Positions 56,326 through 64,000 of a stretch of 64,000 nt of DNA are shown one piece after another. The translations under genes and the position numbers were made by a program. Within the stretch, counting starts at the first letter, position 1. The number at the start of each line of letters is the position of its first letter. The notes beneath the pieces are model-generated. The model did no database searches, was not told the DNA's origin, and was given only the letters and a program-made list of their open reading frames with translations. The DNA comes from Chiridota heheva (Eukaryota > Echinodermata > Holothuroidea > Apodida > Chiridotidae). Location: contig JAIGNY010001477.1 in NCBI GenBank assembly GCA_020152595.1, positions 538,501 to 602,500 of the forward strand. The letters run 5' to 3'.

Positions 56326-56953
56326 ATAAGGACTTATAGTTCATATTTTTGTTAACCAATAGTGTCTGAATTGACAGATATTATCTCTGTAGATAAATGG
56401 GTAACTGCAAAAATTAAATTTCATTTGATATCAGAAATAATGTGATAAAAATCTTGATTGTAATTTGTCTTGAAAGTTTGAAATTTGCTTTTATATTTAG
56501 ATTAAAGTAAACAAAAAACAAAACAAGTAGGATTGTTGTGATTTTTGCTTCTAACGTATGTATCTATTGTGACTTGGAAATCAATCAATCAATCAATCAA
56601 TCAGTCAATCAATCAATCACTGACATTATAGAGCGTCAAAAACCAAAAAGAATTTGCACTTTGCGCTGTTCAACTTGCAAATACACTCACTGGTAAACAC
56701 TATTGCACGTACTGTACAAAAGCAGAATAAAGGGAAATGAGTTATTGATGGTAGGCAACTTGAAAAAGATGTTGTTCTAGATAATGTTTTTGTTTTTTTA
56801 ATGTTGAGCTTCAACATCATTGATGTTCTGGTTTTAAATTTAGAAGATAATTGGCAAGTTTGATGTGATCAGGCAGAAGCAGAGTATTTAACCAACAATT
56901 TTTATGGGATATTGATAGGTTTGTGTTTAATATACGTTTTTCTCTACACACAG
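56326..56953. other. Intron with (CAAT)n, no other gene seen
   Basis: A (CAAT)n run is at 56580-56620. The rest leads to the exon 3 acceptor (polypyrimidine tract, then CACACAG at 56947-56953). Confidence 0.55.
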
Positions 56954-57172
56954 ATTACCAGCTGACGATCATGCAACTCTCTGCGGCAACTTTGAAGAAC
57001 TATTGGCATATCAACAGAGCTTTCTGACAAACTTGGAAGATATATCCAAGATGGAAGGAAAGCGGAAAAGAGTGGGGGCTTGCTTCATCAAAGCAGCTGC
57101 GCAATTTAAAGACGTTTACTCAAATTACAGTGCAAATCATCCTAGGGCTGCTACGGTACTCACAAAACAAAA
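56954..57172 (+). CDS. PIX-type RhoGEF, central DH-domain exon
   Basis: This 219-bp exon lies between CACACAG and GTAAGT. Its first base finishes the Val codon; then it reads LPADDHATLCGNFEELLAYQ, QSFLTNLEDISKMEGKRKR, VGACFIKAAAQFKDVYSNYS and ANHPRAATVLTKQ, and it leaves two bases of an Asn codon. It matches the middle DH helices of PIX: the GN-EE block, the Q---L--LE block, the RVG-CF block and Y--Y-ANHP-A--VLT. The VGACF and YSNYSANHP stretches support the PIX subfamily rather than another RhoGEF. Confidence 0.93.
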
Positions 57173-57249
57173 GTAAGTTTTAAATGGATAGTGACAACCT
57201 TATTTTGACCGTGCTTGGTTGTTCTCAGATGGAGCTTTAAAGGTTCCTG

Positions 57250-58356
57250 GAGATCCCATTTTAGACAGTGCACCCATGTTTGAAAGTGCACCCATGTTAG
57301 AAAGTGCACCCATGTTTGAAAGTGCACCCATTTTAGAAAGTATGCCCGTGCTGGAAAGTGTGCCCATGTTGGAAAGTGCGCCTATGTTGGAAAGTGTGCC
57401 CATGCTGGAAAGTGCGCCCATGCTGGAAAGTGTGCCCATGCTGGAAAGTGCGCCCATGCTGGAAAGTGCGCCCATGCTGGAAAGTGCGCCCATGCTGAAT
57501 AGTGCGGCCATGTTGGAAAGTGCACCCATGCTGGAAAGTGCGCCCATGCTGGAAAGTGCGCCCATGCTGGAAGGTGCGCCCATGCTTGGAAAGTGAGCCC
57601 ATGCTGGAAAGTGCGCTCATGCTGGAAAGTGCGCTCATGCCTGAAAGTGCGCCCATGCTGGAAAGTGCGCCCATGCTGGAAAGTGCTCCAATTTTAAAAA
57701 GTGTGCCCATGTTGGAAATTGTGCCCATGTTGGAAAGTGTGCCCATGTTGGAAAGTGTGCCCATGTTGGAAAGTGCGCCCATGCTGGAAAGTGCGCCCAT
57801 GCTGAATAGTGCGCCCATGCTGGAAAGTGCGCCCATGCTGGAAAGTGCGCCCATGCTGGAAAGTGCGCCTATGCTGGAAAGTGCGCCCATGCTGGAAAGT
57901 GTGCCCATGTTTGAAATTGTGCCAATGTTGGAAAGTGTGCCCATGTTGGAAAGTGTGCCCATGTTGGAAAGTGCGCCCATGCTGGAAAGTGCGCCCATGC
58001 TGAATAGTGCGCCCATGCTGGCGCCCATGCTGGAAAGTGCGCCCATGCTGGAAAGTGCGCCCATGCTGGAAAGTGCGCCCATGCTGGAAAGTGCGCCAAT
58101 GCTGGAAAGTGCGCCCATGCTGGAAAGTGCGCCCATGCTGGAAGGTGCGCCCATGCTTGGAAAGTGCGCCCATGCTGGAAAGTGCGCCCATGCTGGAAGG
58201 TGCGCCCATGCTTGGAAAGTGAGCCCATGCTGGAAAGTGCGCCCATGCTGGAAAGTACGCCCATGCTGGAAAGTGTGCCCATGCTGGAAAGTGCGCCCAT
58301 GCTGGAAAGTGCGCCCATGCTGGAAAGTGCATCCATGCTGGAAAGTGCACCCATTG
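57250..58356 (+). repeat. 18-bp intronic minisatellite, about 61 units
   Basis: The unit CCCATGCTGGAAAGTGCG repeats for 1.1 kb, starting about 80 bp after the exon 3 donor and ending about 185 bp before exon 4. Units at both ends have diverged (TTTGAAAGTGCACC at the left). A block of 11 units is duplicated: 57703 on and 57901 on share the same order of variants (ATTGTGCCC, then three TTGGAAAGTG forms, then CTGAATAGTG) 198 bp apart. As 18 is divisible by three, all six frames stay open for long stretches (PMLESA on plus, MGALSS on minus); these are not taken as genes. Confidence 0.95.
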
Positions 58357-58539
58357 AAACTTAAAAAATCATGTGAAGTAGAATAGGTTTTGTTCATAAT
58401 TCAAATTTAATGTATTTGAAGAGTGAAAAAATTGACTCACACAATAGGAATGGTATACATTACTTCTATTATTTTTTTCTCTCTCTTGTCTGTAAGTTTG
58501 GCTTGTTTTTTTTACCATTCTCTCATTTATCCCCTACAG

Positions 58540-58669
58540 TGAAGAAATCGGTAGGTTTATGGAGAGCAAAGGGTCCACCCTACTCGCACTAACGATGGGT
58601 TTAAGCAGTCCCTTCAGACGGATGGAGAGATATCCCAACGATCTCAAGGAACTCGAGAGACACACAGCG
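58540..58669 (+). CDS. PIX-type RhoGEF, DH-domain CR3 exon
   Basis: This 130-bp exon follows TCCCCTACAG and stops at GCG|GTAGGT. The first base completes Asn; the exon reads EEIGRFMESKGSTLLALTMG, LSSPFRRMERYPNDLKELER and HTA. The L-T-GLS-PF-R---YP--LKELERH block is the long conserved C-terminal helix region of DH domains (CR3) in the PIX form. The SKG-STLLAL loop appears a few residues shorter than in vertebrate PIX. It ends on a codon boundary. Confidence 0.94.
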
Positions 58670-59232
58670 GTAGGTGTTTGAAAAACCAAATCACTGTAGA
58701 AAAATATTCAAAAAGATGGTAATAATCGGTTTTATTTCATTAAAAAGAAAGATCCTGCTTTGTGTAAGAATGTGTTTTGAAGTATCTTTTGATATATTTG
58801 TGAAAATATGTGATATTTATGCAGATGAAATTAATAATACGATTGAGAAATGAGAATGCTTGGAAATGCATAGTCATGTATATTAAATGTACCTGTAATA
58901 ACAGGCTCGAATCCGCTCGATAATATCTTTTTGTGTCTTCTTTCTGGGCTAATATTTCCACGAACACAACAACTGTACCTGCATTTTTTTATAATCCCGT
59001 TTATTTTAAGTCTTTAGCATTCTCTGCCGAGTCCGTTTGTCTTGTAAAATACTTTGTTAATCCATTATAAATCCTGGCCATAACAATATCGCAAATCACA
59101 AGACCATTCACTCATAAATTCACAACCAACCCCGTCCTACATGCACTGTACAAGACTACATTTACTTCAATTTACAACACATTGTGTATGGGGCACGACG
59201 GCCCCTGGATATGAAACTTGTAAATGAATATC
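58670..59232. other. Intron, no other gene seen
   Basis: AT-rich up to the LINE insertion that follows. The 75-codon minus-strand frame is not recognised. Confidence 0.55.
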
Positions 59233-59241
59233 ATGACTCAC
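59233..59241. repeat. LINE target duplication, left
   Basis: ATGACTCAC; the identical partner is at 59771-59779. Confidence 0.88.
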
Positions 59242-59770
59242 ATTTCCAAAAACCCTTTCTGACATCAAACCGCTTATCGCTTCCCTTGTTCGTGACCGCT
59301 GGCAAACCTCATGGGACTCCCACATTATTAACAAACTCCACGTCATCCAGCCCACCATTTCGATCAAACCCACCATCAACAACCTTTCTCACACAATTGC
59401 CATTGCACCCTTACAGTCCATCACGTTCATCTTGTTTGCCCCCTGTACAACCGTCCCAGAGCTTCTCTCGCTCCCCACAACTATATTGCGGAGTTCTTCC
59501 AGGAAAACCCTCCGGATAAAATGATCTTCTTCCTTTATCATGTTTCCCTCTACAACCATATTTAGTCCTCCTCTCCCCCTCCTGCTCACTTCTGTATTTT
59601 TCTCTTTACCCATGCAACTCATCTCTCGATCCCAGCTTTCTGACTGTTAGTTCTTGTATTTCTCTTATTCTCCCTGTTTTCTTTCCTTCCTACCTCTAGA
59701 ATGATCTGACCTCTCAGGCACAATTTGACCCTTGTTGTGATGCCGTTAAGCTCTCCTCAAACAAACAAAC
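59242..59770 (+). mobile_element. LINE family A insertion with clear target duplication
   Basis: Homology to 3850-4470 begins at CCAAAAACCCTTTCTGACAT and ends in AACAAACAAAC. A deletion inside (near 59393) removes sequence equivalent to about 4003-4084 of the first copy. ATGACTCAC occurs directly before (59233-59241) and directly after (59771-59779), a 9-bp target duplication. This fixes the ends of the insertion and the tail unit of the family. Confidence 0.93.
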
Positions 59771-59779
59771 ATGACTCAC
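59771..59779. repeat. LINE target duplication, right
   Basis: ATGACTCAC; the identical partner is at 59233-59241. Confidence 0.88.
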
Positions 59780-59914
59780 GAGTGACCAAAAATATTGCTT
59801 ATCATAGTTAAATGTTTAAAATCAATATAGAACTAAAAATCTTATCTGTAGAGTGCCGAAGAATTGATTTTACTTGGGTGTGTGTGTGCGGCCTGTGCTG
59901 TAAAAATGAAATGT

Positions 59915-60985
59915 TTTCATAGCTCCTTGCTAAAACAAACTCCGGTTTAAGTACGGAATACAATTAATTCAGTTTAATTTTCAATCCTGATGTATTCAAA
60001 TCACGTATCATATTATTCGTATGGAGTTTGCAGGTAATACACTCTTTTTTTTTTCCATTTTGATGAAGAAAATATGAATTTGGTGGGGAGTGGGACACTA
60101 CTTTTCATTAGCGGGCATTTTCTTTTCTGTGCACTCCCATTCGCTTAGTTTTGGCGAATACCATGTAAGGCAATTTGTTCCTCTTGGTGGCTCTAATATA
60201 ATTGAAAATGCCACCACGATGCACAAACTCCAGCACAAACAGGGCCAATTTAAAGTAAAAGTATAGCAAGAATGATTATTGAACTGGAAAAAAAAATAAC
60301 AGAGAGGTATGCATGATTAATGATTTTCTTATTTTTGGCGAACTTTAGAGCCATGACCTGGCCATACTTAATGTTTCAAAGAAATGTTGAGTATCAAGTC
60401 GATGGGATCTCAACTAAGATTTTTCCGCTGTAGGCTATATGCAAATGAGCAACAATTGTACTGCATGATCAGGTACATGATGGCCAGCATTGCATCGTAA
60501 GATGACACTTAATTTGCATGTGTTTTACAGCTATCCAACAAATTTCTTTTCTTTTTACATGAAAGAAAATTGAAATCATCACTATGAATAGAAATCGTGA
60601 GCATATAAGGGCATAAAGGTGGCCTGTCGACACAGCCTTTTTCATAACTTTTTTACGTGACTGGGCTCGGGACATCAGGAACTTTTTAATGCCTTTCGGA
60701 CCTAGACTGACAAATGGGTAAAGTCGGCATCATTTGAGGGGCAAATGGGGTAATAAAATCACTTTACACACAAACAACATTGAAGATTACGAATACATTT
60801 TATTTATCAATGTCTCCGTTATCATTTTTAATATTTTTTATAGAAAATACTTTGATACAAACATCTTTAGCTGCTATCATATTACAGTGCACTTTATGTT
60901 CAGGGCTTAATTATATTATGGGTAAAAACAAGTGGTTTTCTGGTTAAAACCGGTTTTTGTTTTGGAAACCGACCAGTTTCCTATC
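59915..60985 (-). repeat. Dispersed repeat C, copy 2
   Basis: Reverse-orientation match to 12835-13945, with ATAGCTCCTTGC, AGTGGGACACTACTTTTCAT, GGTGGCCTGTCGACA, TTTTTTACGTGACTGG and TTTGAGGGGCAAATGGGG as clear anchor blocks. Non-coding. Confidence 0.7.
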
Positions 60986-61686
60986 AGTGTAAAATTTGTT
61001 CCTTAACCCCTTACTCTACCACACGGCGAATAATATTCCCGTTTTCAAACCACCTTTTTCTAAAAATAAAGTTCTGTATGAGAAATCTTAGTATACTTTA
61101 AAAGCACTCAAATATTTCCTTCACTAACTGTAACTTTTTAATAAAAATTTCACCTTTGCGTAAATAAATGACTACATAGTATAGTAGTTATCAACGCATA
61201 CTAGGTTTTTTGACTAAAATTATTCTTAGTGTTTCTTATCTTTTCCTTCTAGCTAAAAATTGTAGACTATCATCATTGAAAAAGAAATTTGATAAATAAT
61301 CTAAATATGTAACACAAAACTCTTGTTTTCAATATTCACAAGAAATTCTACTCGTGCAAAGATTATTTGATGACTGAATTTAGCCCAAAATTGCTTAATT
61401 TACTTATATTTGTCCAGTTTTTCCTAATTTTGCTTTCATTACTCAGAAGATGAATACCTTGGCTTCCACTAAAACCAAACCTGTAATAAAAGGCAAGTTG
61501 TCAAAATTCATGTCAAAAAGTTAAGGAAATTTGGCTCACATTTTTCAAATCCCTGGTACAGGAAGGGTTCTGGGGTTAATATTCAGGCCGACCATGCTAC
61601 AAGGATTGATTATATTTAACATTAACCTGTAACTTCACCATTTGAGCACACATAATTAATCATGTTTTGTTTTTGCTTTTTTCCAG
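60986..61686. other. Intron, no gene seen
   Basis: AT-rich, ending in the polypyrimidine tract TTTTGTTTTTGCTTTTTTCC before exon 5. Confidence 0.55.
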
Positions 61687-61746
61687 GCGGATCATCCCGA
61701 TAGAATAGATGTCACAACTGCAATGTCTGTATATAAAGATGTATAT
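61687..61746 (+). CDS. PIX-type RhoGEF, short DH-domain exon
   Basis: This 60-bp exon lies between TTTTTTCCAG and GTAAGT, in phase 0 at both ends. It reads ADHPDRIDVTTAMSVYKDVY. It continues the final DH helix: -HTDR-D---S---FK-type residues follow KELERH in known PIX proteins, and here HPDR.D...AMS.YKD is at the same place. Identification is by position, phase and these residues, since the exon is short. Confidence 0.88.
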
Positions 61747-61779
61747 GTAAGTATCATTCAATAGAGAATATATTATTAC

Positions 61780-62174
61780 AGGGATATAGCCAGTGGGAGC
61801 AGTCACTTGTCCCCTCCTAACCCCCCCTTCCCTCCCCCCTTACCTGACCTTTTGCTGAGTATCAATTTTTTGGACAGCTATATGAATTACTGTAGCAGTT
61901 TAATTATGGCATTTATGGACTTCTGTGCAAATTAGTTAATTTTCTGGAAATCACAGTCCCCTGATTTCAAACCCTTCAAAAAACTGAAAAAAAAAAAAAA
62001 AGGTAAGCCAATTTTTGTGTGAAATTTTTTGAAATATTTTAGGCAAAGATAGTTTAGCCCTCCCTCCCAGTAAAGATAAGTCCTGTAAGTGTATGATTAG
62101 ATAATCTCATTTTTCACAGAGTTCACTTTCCCTCTACCCCTCCTTCCCCTTCAAATTTCTGGCTACGTCCTAGT
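61780..62174. mobile_element. Inverted-repeat element with TAGCCAG ends in intron 5
   Basis: The left end CAGGGATATAGCCAGTGGGA and the reverse complement of the right end, CACTAGGACGTAGCCAGAAA, share a degraded terminal repeat. TTATTA occurs next to both ends. The left and right interiors contain CCCCTCC-rich blocks. The GTAGCCAGAAATTT motif is also seen at 14256. Confidence 0.55.
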
Positions 62175-62459
62175 GTTATTATATGTAAATTATTCATAAA
62201 AATGAAAATAGAAATAGAGTATATAGAGGCATAATTAGCCCACACCAACAAAAATTCAAAGGTTGTTTTACTTTCACCCCACGGGCCCACTCAAATTGAG
62301 ATTTTGGGACCCCTGAGCAATCTAATCCGACTGCGATATGTTTGTTTTAGGGCCAAGTTCACCACGGCCTCCAGGACTCTTGTTGCGCCACTGCTATTTG
62401 CCCCACTTGCCAAAGAAGTGCTTTGTGCCTTACCCCTGAATTTCGTTTTACTTCTTTAG
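62175..62459. other. Intron, no other gene seen
   Basis: Ends in TTTCGTTTTACTTCTTTAG before exon 6. Confidence 0.6.
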
Positions 62460-62540
62460 AACCATTGCCAGAGACTGCGGAGACAGAAAGAAATACAGTT
62501 GGATATAATGACAGGAACAGTACATGAATGGGAGGGAGAA
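62460..62540 (+). CDS. PIX-type RhoGEF, last DH-domain exon in the window
   Basis: This 81-bp exon lies between TTCTTTAG and GTAAGT, in phase 0 at both ends. It reads NHCQRLRRQKEIQLDIMTGT and VHEWEGE. It matches the end of the PIX DH helix and the DH-PH linker: R-RKE-(E/Q)LQI-T--(I/V)--WEGD/E. The conserved Trp-Glu-Gly marks the start of the PH domain region, whose exons must lie beyond the window. The gene is therefore partial at both ends here, about 220 residues in all, with no stop or frameshift in any of the six exons. Confidence 0.93.
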
Positions 62541-63082
62541 GTAAGTATGCACCTGGGTTTTGGGCCCCATGAGGAGCAGGAGTACCTTTCCTGGAGGGCT
62601 GGAGGGCAAGAGTACCTTGCCTTGGGTTAAGGTACCTTTCCTGCAGCAAGAGTTCCTTGCTGGGGTGGGGGGAGGGGGGAAAAAGTACCTTTGCTGGAGG
62701 GCAAGAGTACTTTGCAGTGGGTAAGAGTACCTTTCCCCCAGCAAGAGAACTTGCTGGGGCGGCAGAGGGGGCATGGTTTGCCAGAAGGGGTGCTGATGAC
62801 CTTTTTTAAGCCATTTGGAAACCTTTTCAGTGCCTTTCTTGGCCAAAAGTTATCATTCAATTTTTCTGAAATTTTTTCAGACTTAGGGGAATCATTATCC
62901 TGCTCCCCTTTATCTTCTAAATATCACTATAGTTTTGGATTATTACATAGTATCATTATAGTATAAGTAATATGAAGTAGAAAGTAAGTTGTCGCTTTTT
63001 CCGATGTACATATTAATTGCATGTTAGATGCATTTTGCATTGATGAAATAAGCCTAAACCGAAAGCAGGAAAAGGAAATTAA
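62541..63082. repeat. GAGTACCTT-rich imperfect repeat in intron DNA
   Basis: At 62570-62760 GCAAGAGTACCTTTCCTGCA-like blocks (AGAGTACCTT, GGAGGGCAAGAGT, TTGCTGGGG) recur every 20-35 bp with G-rich spacers. Frames on both strands through it are not recognised as genes. Confidence 0.65.
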
Positions 63083-63595
63083 AGGATTAGTTCCGTGGTC
63101 AAACAAGTTATCTTATGTGAAAGAGAACTTTAAAAGAAACAAAGTGGTGATATTTAAAGCCGTCTGTGTAGAAGTGATTGGTGTAGTACAACTACTATGG
63201 ATGATTGTCGCCCTCATCCTCATATTCTTGACAATTGTTAATGTATTTTAAAGAAAATATATTTAAAACTTTTACTATTTGAATTATTTTACTCAAACTT
63301 TCTTCAGGTGTTATATTATAATTACTCTTACTAAATTCTGTTTGACTATTTATCTGTCATATCCAATGGTGTTAAGCCACAAAATCACAGGAATAAATAT
63401 GATAGACAAAAAGACTTGCGGAATCTGAGGGTGTGACGTCACAACTAGTCTGATTTTAGTTGTTTCTACACAACTGATAGCAAACTTTAAACTTAGATAT
63501 CTCCTTAACAGAATAAGATTATTGAATGCTTTCTTCATCATTTTGTTTCATTTGAAGTCGTCTTTTTATATGGACTCGGTTGACCTCTAAACCAT
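63083..63595. mobile_element. MITE family K, second near-complete copy
   Basis: TTAA (63079-63082) is followed by AGGATTAGTTCCGTGGTCAA. The right arm (CATCATTTTGTTTCATTTG ... GACTCGGTTGACC) ends in a decayed terminus next to TTAA (63596-63599). The centre carries CACAAAATCACAGG and CTAGTCTGATTTTAGTTGTT blocks, as in 43093-43671. It is 513 bp and without a transposase. Confidence 0.75.
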
Positions 63596-63744
63596 TTAAA
63601 ATCTATTAAATGTTTTTTTATGTGAAATTGAAAAATAAACCCAGATTAATGACCTGCTATGTGTGTATTGGCATGAAAGGTATAGTCTTACAATTAAATG
63701 ACTATAAATTGGCTTCCTCTTTCGTATTCCTACCTACATTGCGT
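63596..63744. other. No gene seen
   Basis: Short AT-rich spacer between the MITE and the LINE tail. Confidence 0.5.
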
Positions 63745-64000
63745 TACTTCAGTACAAACAGTAAAACTCCTATAATCACAAAGCTAGTAACAAACTTTTC
63801 ACCGTCAAACCCAAAGTCGGGACCAACACCCCCTGCACAATCGCAATCACAGGGAAGACATTGTTGTCATCCCGCATCCGCCACGGTCACTCCTCTCTCA
63901 CCCACTTCCATCTCCTTTGCGGCTCCCCTGCCCCTCTCTGTCCCACCTACAACACTGAACTCCATCAAGCATATCCTCTCAACGTGTCCCCTATACCTAA
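63745..64000 (+). mobile_element. LINE family B, partial, running off the window
   Basis: One frame reads SSLTHFHLLCGSPAPLCPTY, matching the family B copy at 7660-7760 (FSLTHSHLL-DSP-LLCPTC). The second Cys of CPTC has become Tyr, and a frameshift follows. The 3' end is beyond base 64000. The left junction is approximate. Confidence 0.75.

Noticed and set aside
57333-58397. 354-codon minus-strand and 294-codon plus-strand frames
   Set aside because: Both are readings of the 18-bp array, which is open in all six frames because the unit is a multiple of three and lacks stops.

Overview
The window is animal nuclear DNA: AT-rich, intron-dominated, and packed with eukaryotic transposons (LINEs, a tRNA-type SINE, hAT-like and TTAA-flanked MITE-like elements) and minisatellites. 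No bacterial operon, Shine-Dalgarno site, CRISPR array or phage module is present. The repeat repertoire (L2/CR1-like and RNase H-bearing I/Jockey-like LINEs, many long-inverted-repeat MITEs) suggests a marine invertebrate, plausibly an echinoderm or another invertebrate deuterostome. That species-level idea is inference.

Only one host gene could be reconstructed. It is a PIX/Cool-type Rho guanine-nucleotide exchange factor (ARHGEF6/ARHGEF7 family) on the + strand. Six exons (39755-39831, 50569-50663, 56954-57172, 58540-58669, 61687-61746, 62460-62540) are joined by phase-compatible GT-AG introns and encode about 220 residues: the end of the linker before the DH domain, and then most of the DH (RhoGEF) domain. 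The upstream CH/SH3 exons were not found, and the PH and C-terminal exons must lie past base 64000. The intron between the first two exons is about 10.7 kb.

Layout. 1-4470: a decayed but long RNase H-bearing LINE (family A) entering from the left. 4471-9083: dispersed repeats, an L2/CR1-like LINE tail, a second LINE tail (family B) and a GC-rich-ended inverted-repeat element. 9109-11343: a 44-bp minisatellite of about 51 units, each able to fold as a 10-bp hairpin. 11344-22488: a SINE, MITE-like repeats, and 37-, 85-, 21- and 25-bp tandem arrays in otherwise plain AT-rich DNA. 22489-23475: a 38-bp minisatellite open in several frames. 24030-34195: inverted-repeat elements, including two hAT-like elements with recognisable 8-bp target duplications. 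34462-39400: an E-box-containing 19-bp array, nested TTAA/TA MITEs, a foldback element with a perfect 8-bp target duplication, and a pair of TTAA elements sharing one TTAA, one of which is a five-unit array. 39755-62540: the PIX gene, whose introns hold family A LINE insertions, a 150-bp satellite, a 127-bp higher-order repeat, and a 1.1-kb 18-bp minisatellite starting about 80 bp after a splice donor. 62541-64000: G-rich DNA, another TTAA MITE and another LINE tail.

The most promising undescribed material is the mobile-element biology. There is a set of MITE families sharing TTAA flanks and AGGA/AGAGG termini, a piggyBac-type TTAA|CCCC mini-element whose interior has expanded into an exact 66-bp tandem array, and minisatellites built from hairpin-forming units. 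All coordinates were read by eye, so repeat boundaries carry an uncertainty of some bases unless a target duplication fixes them.
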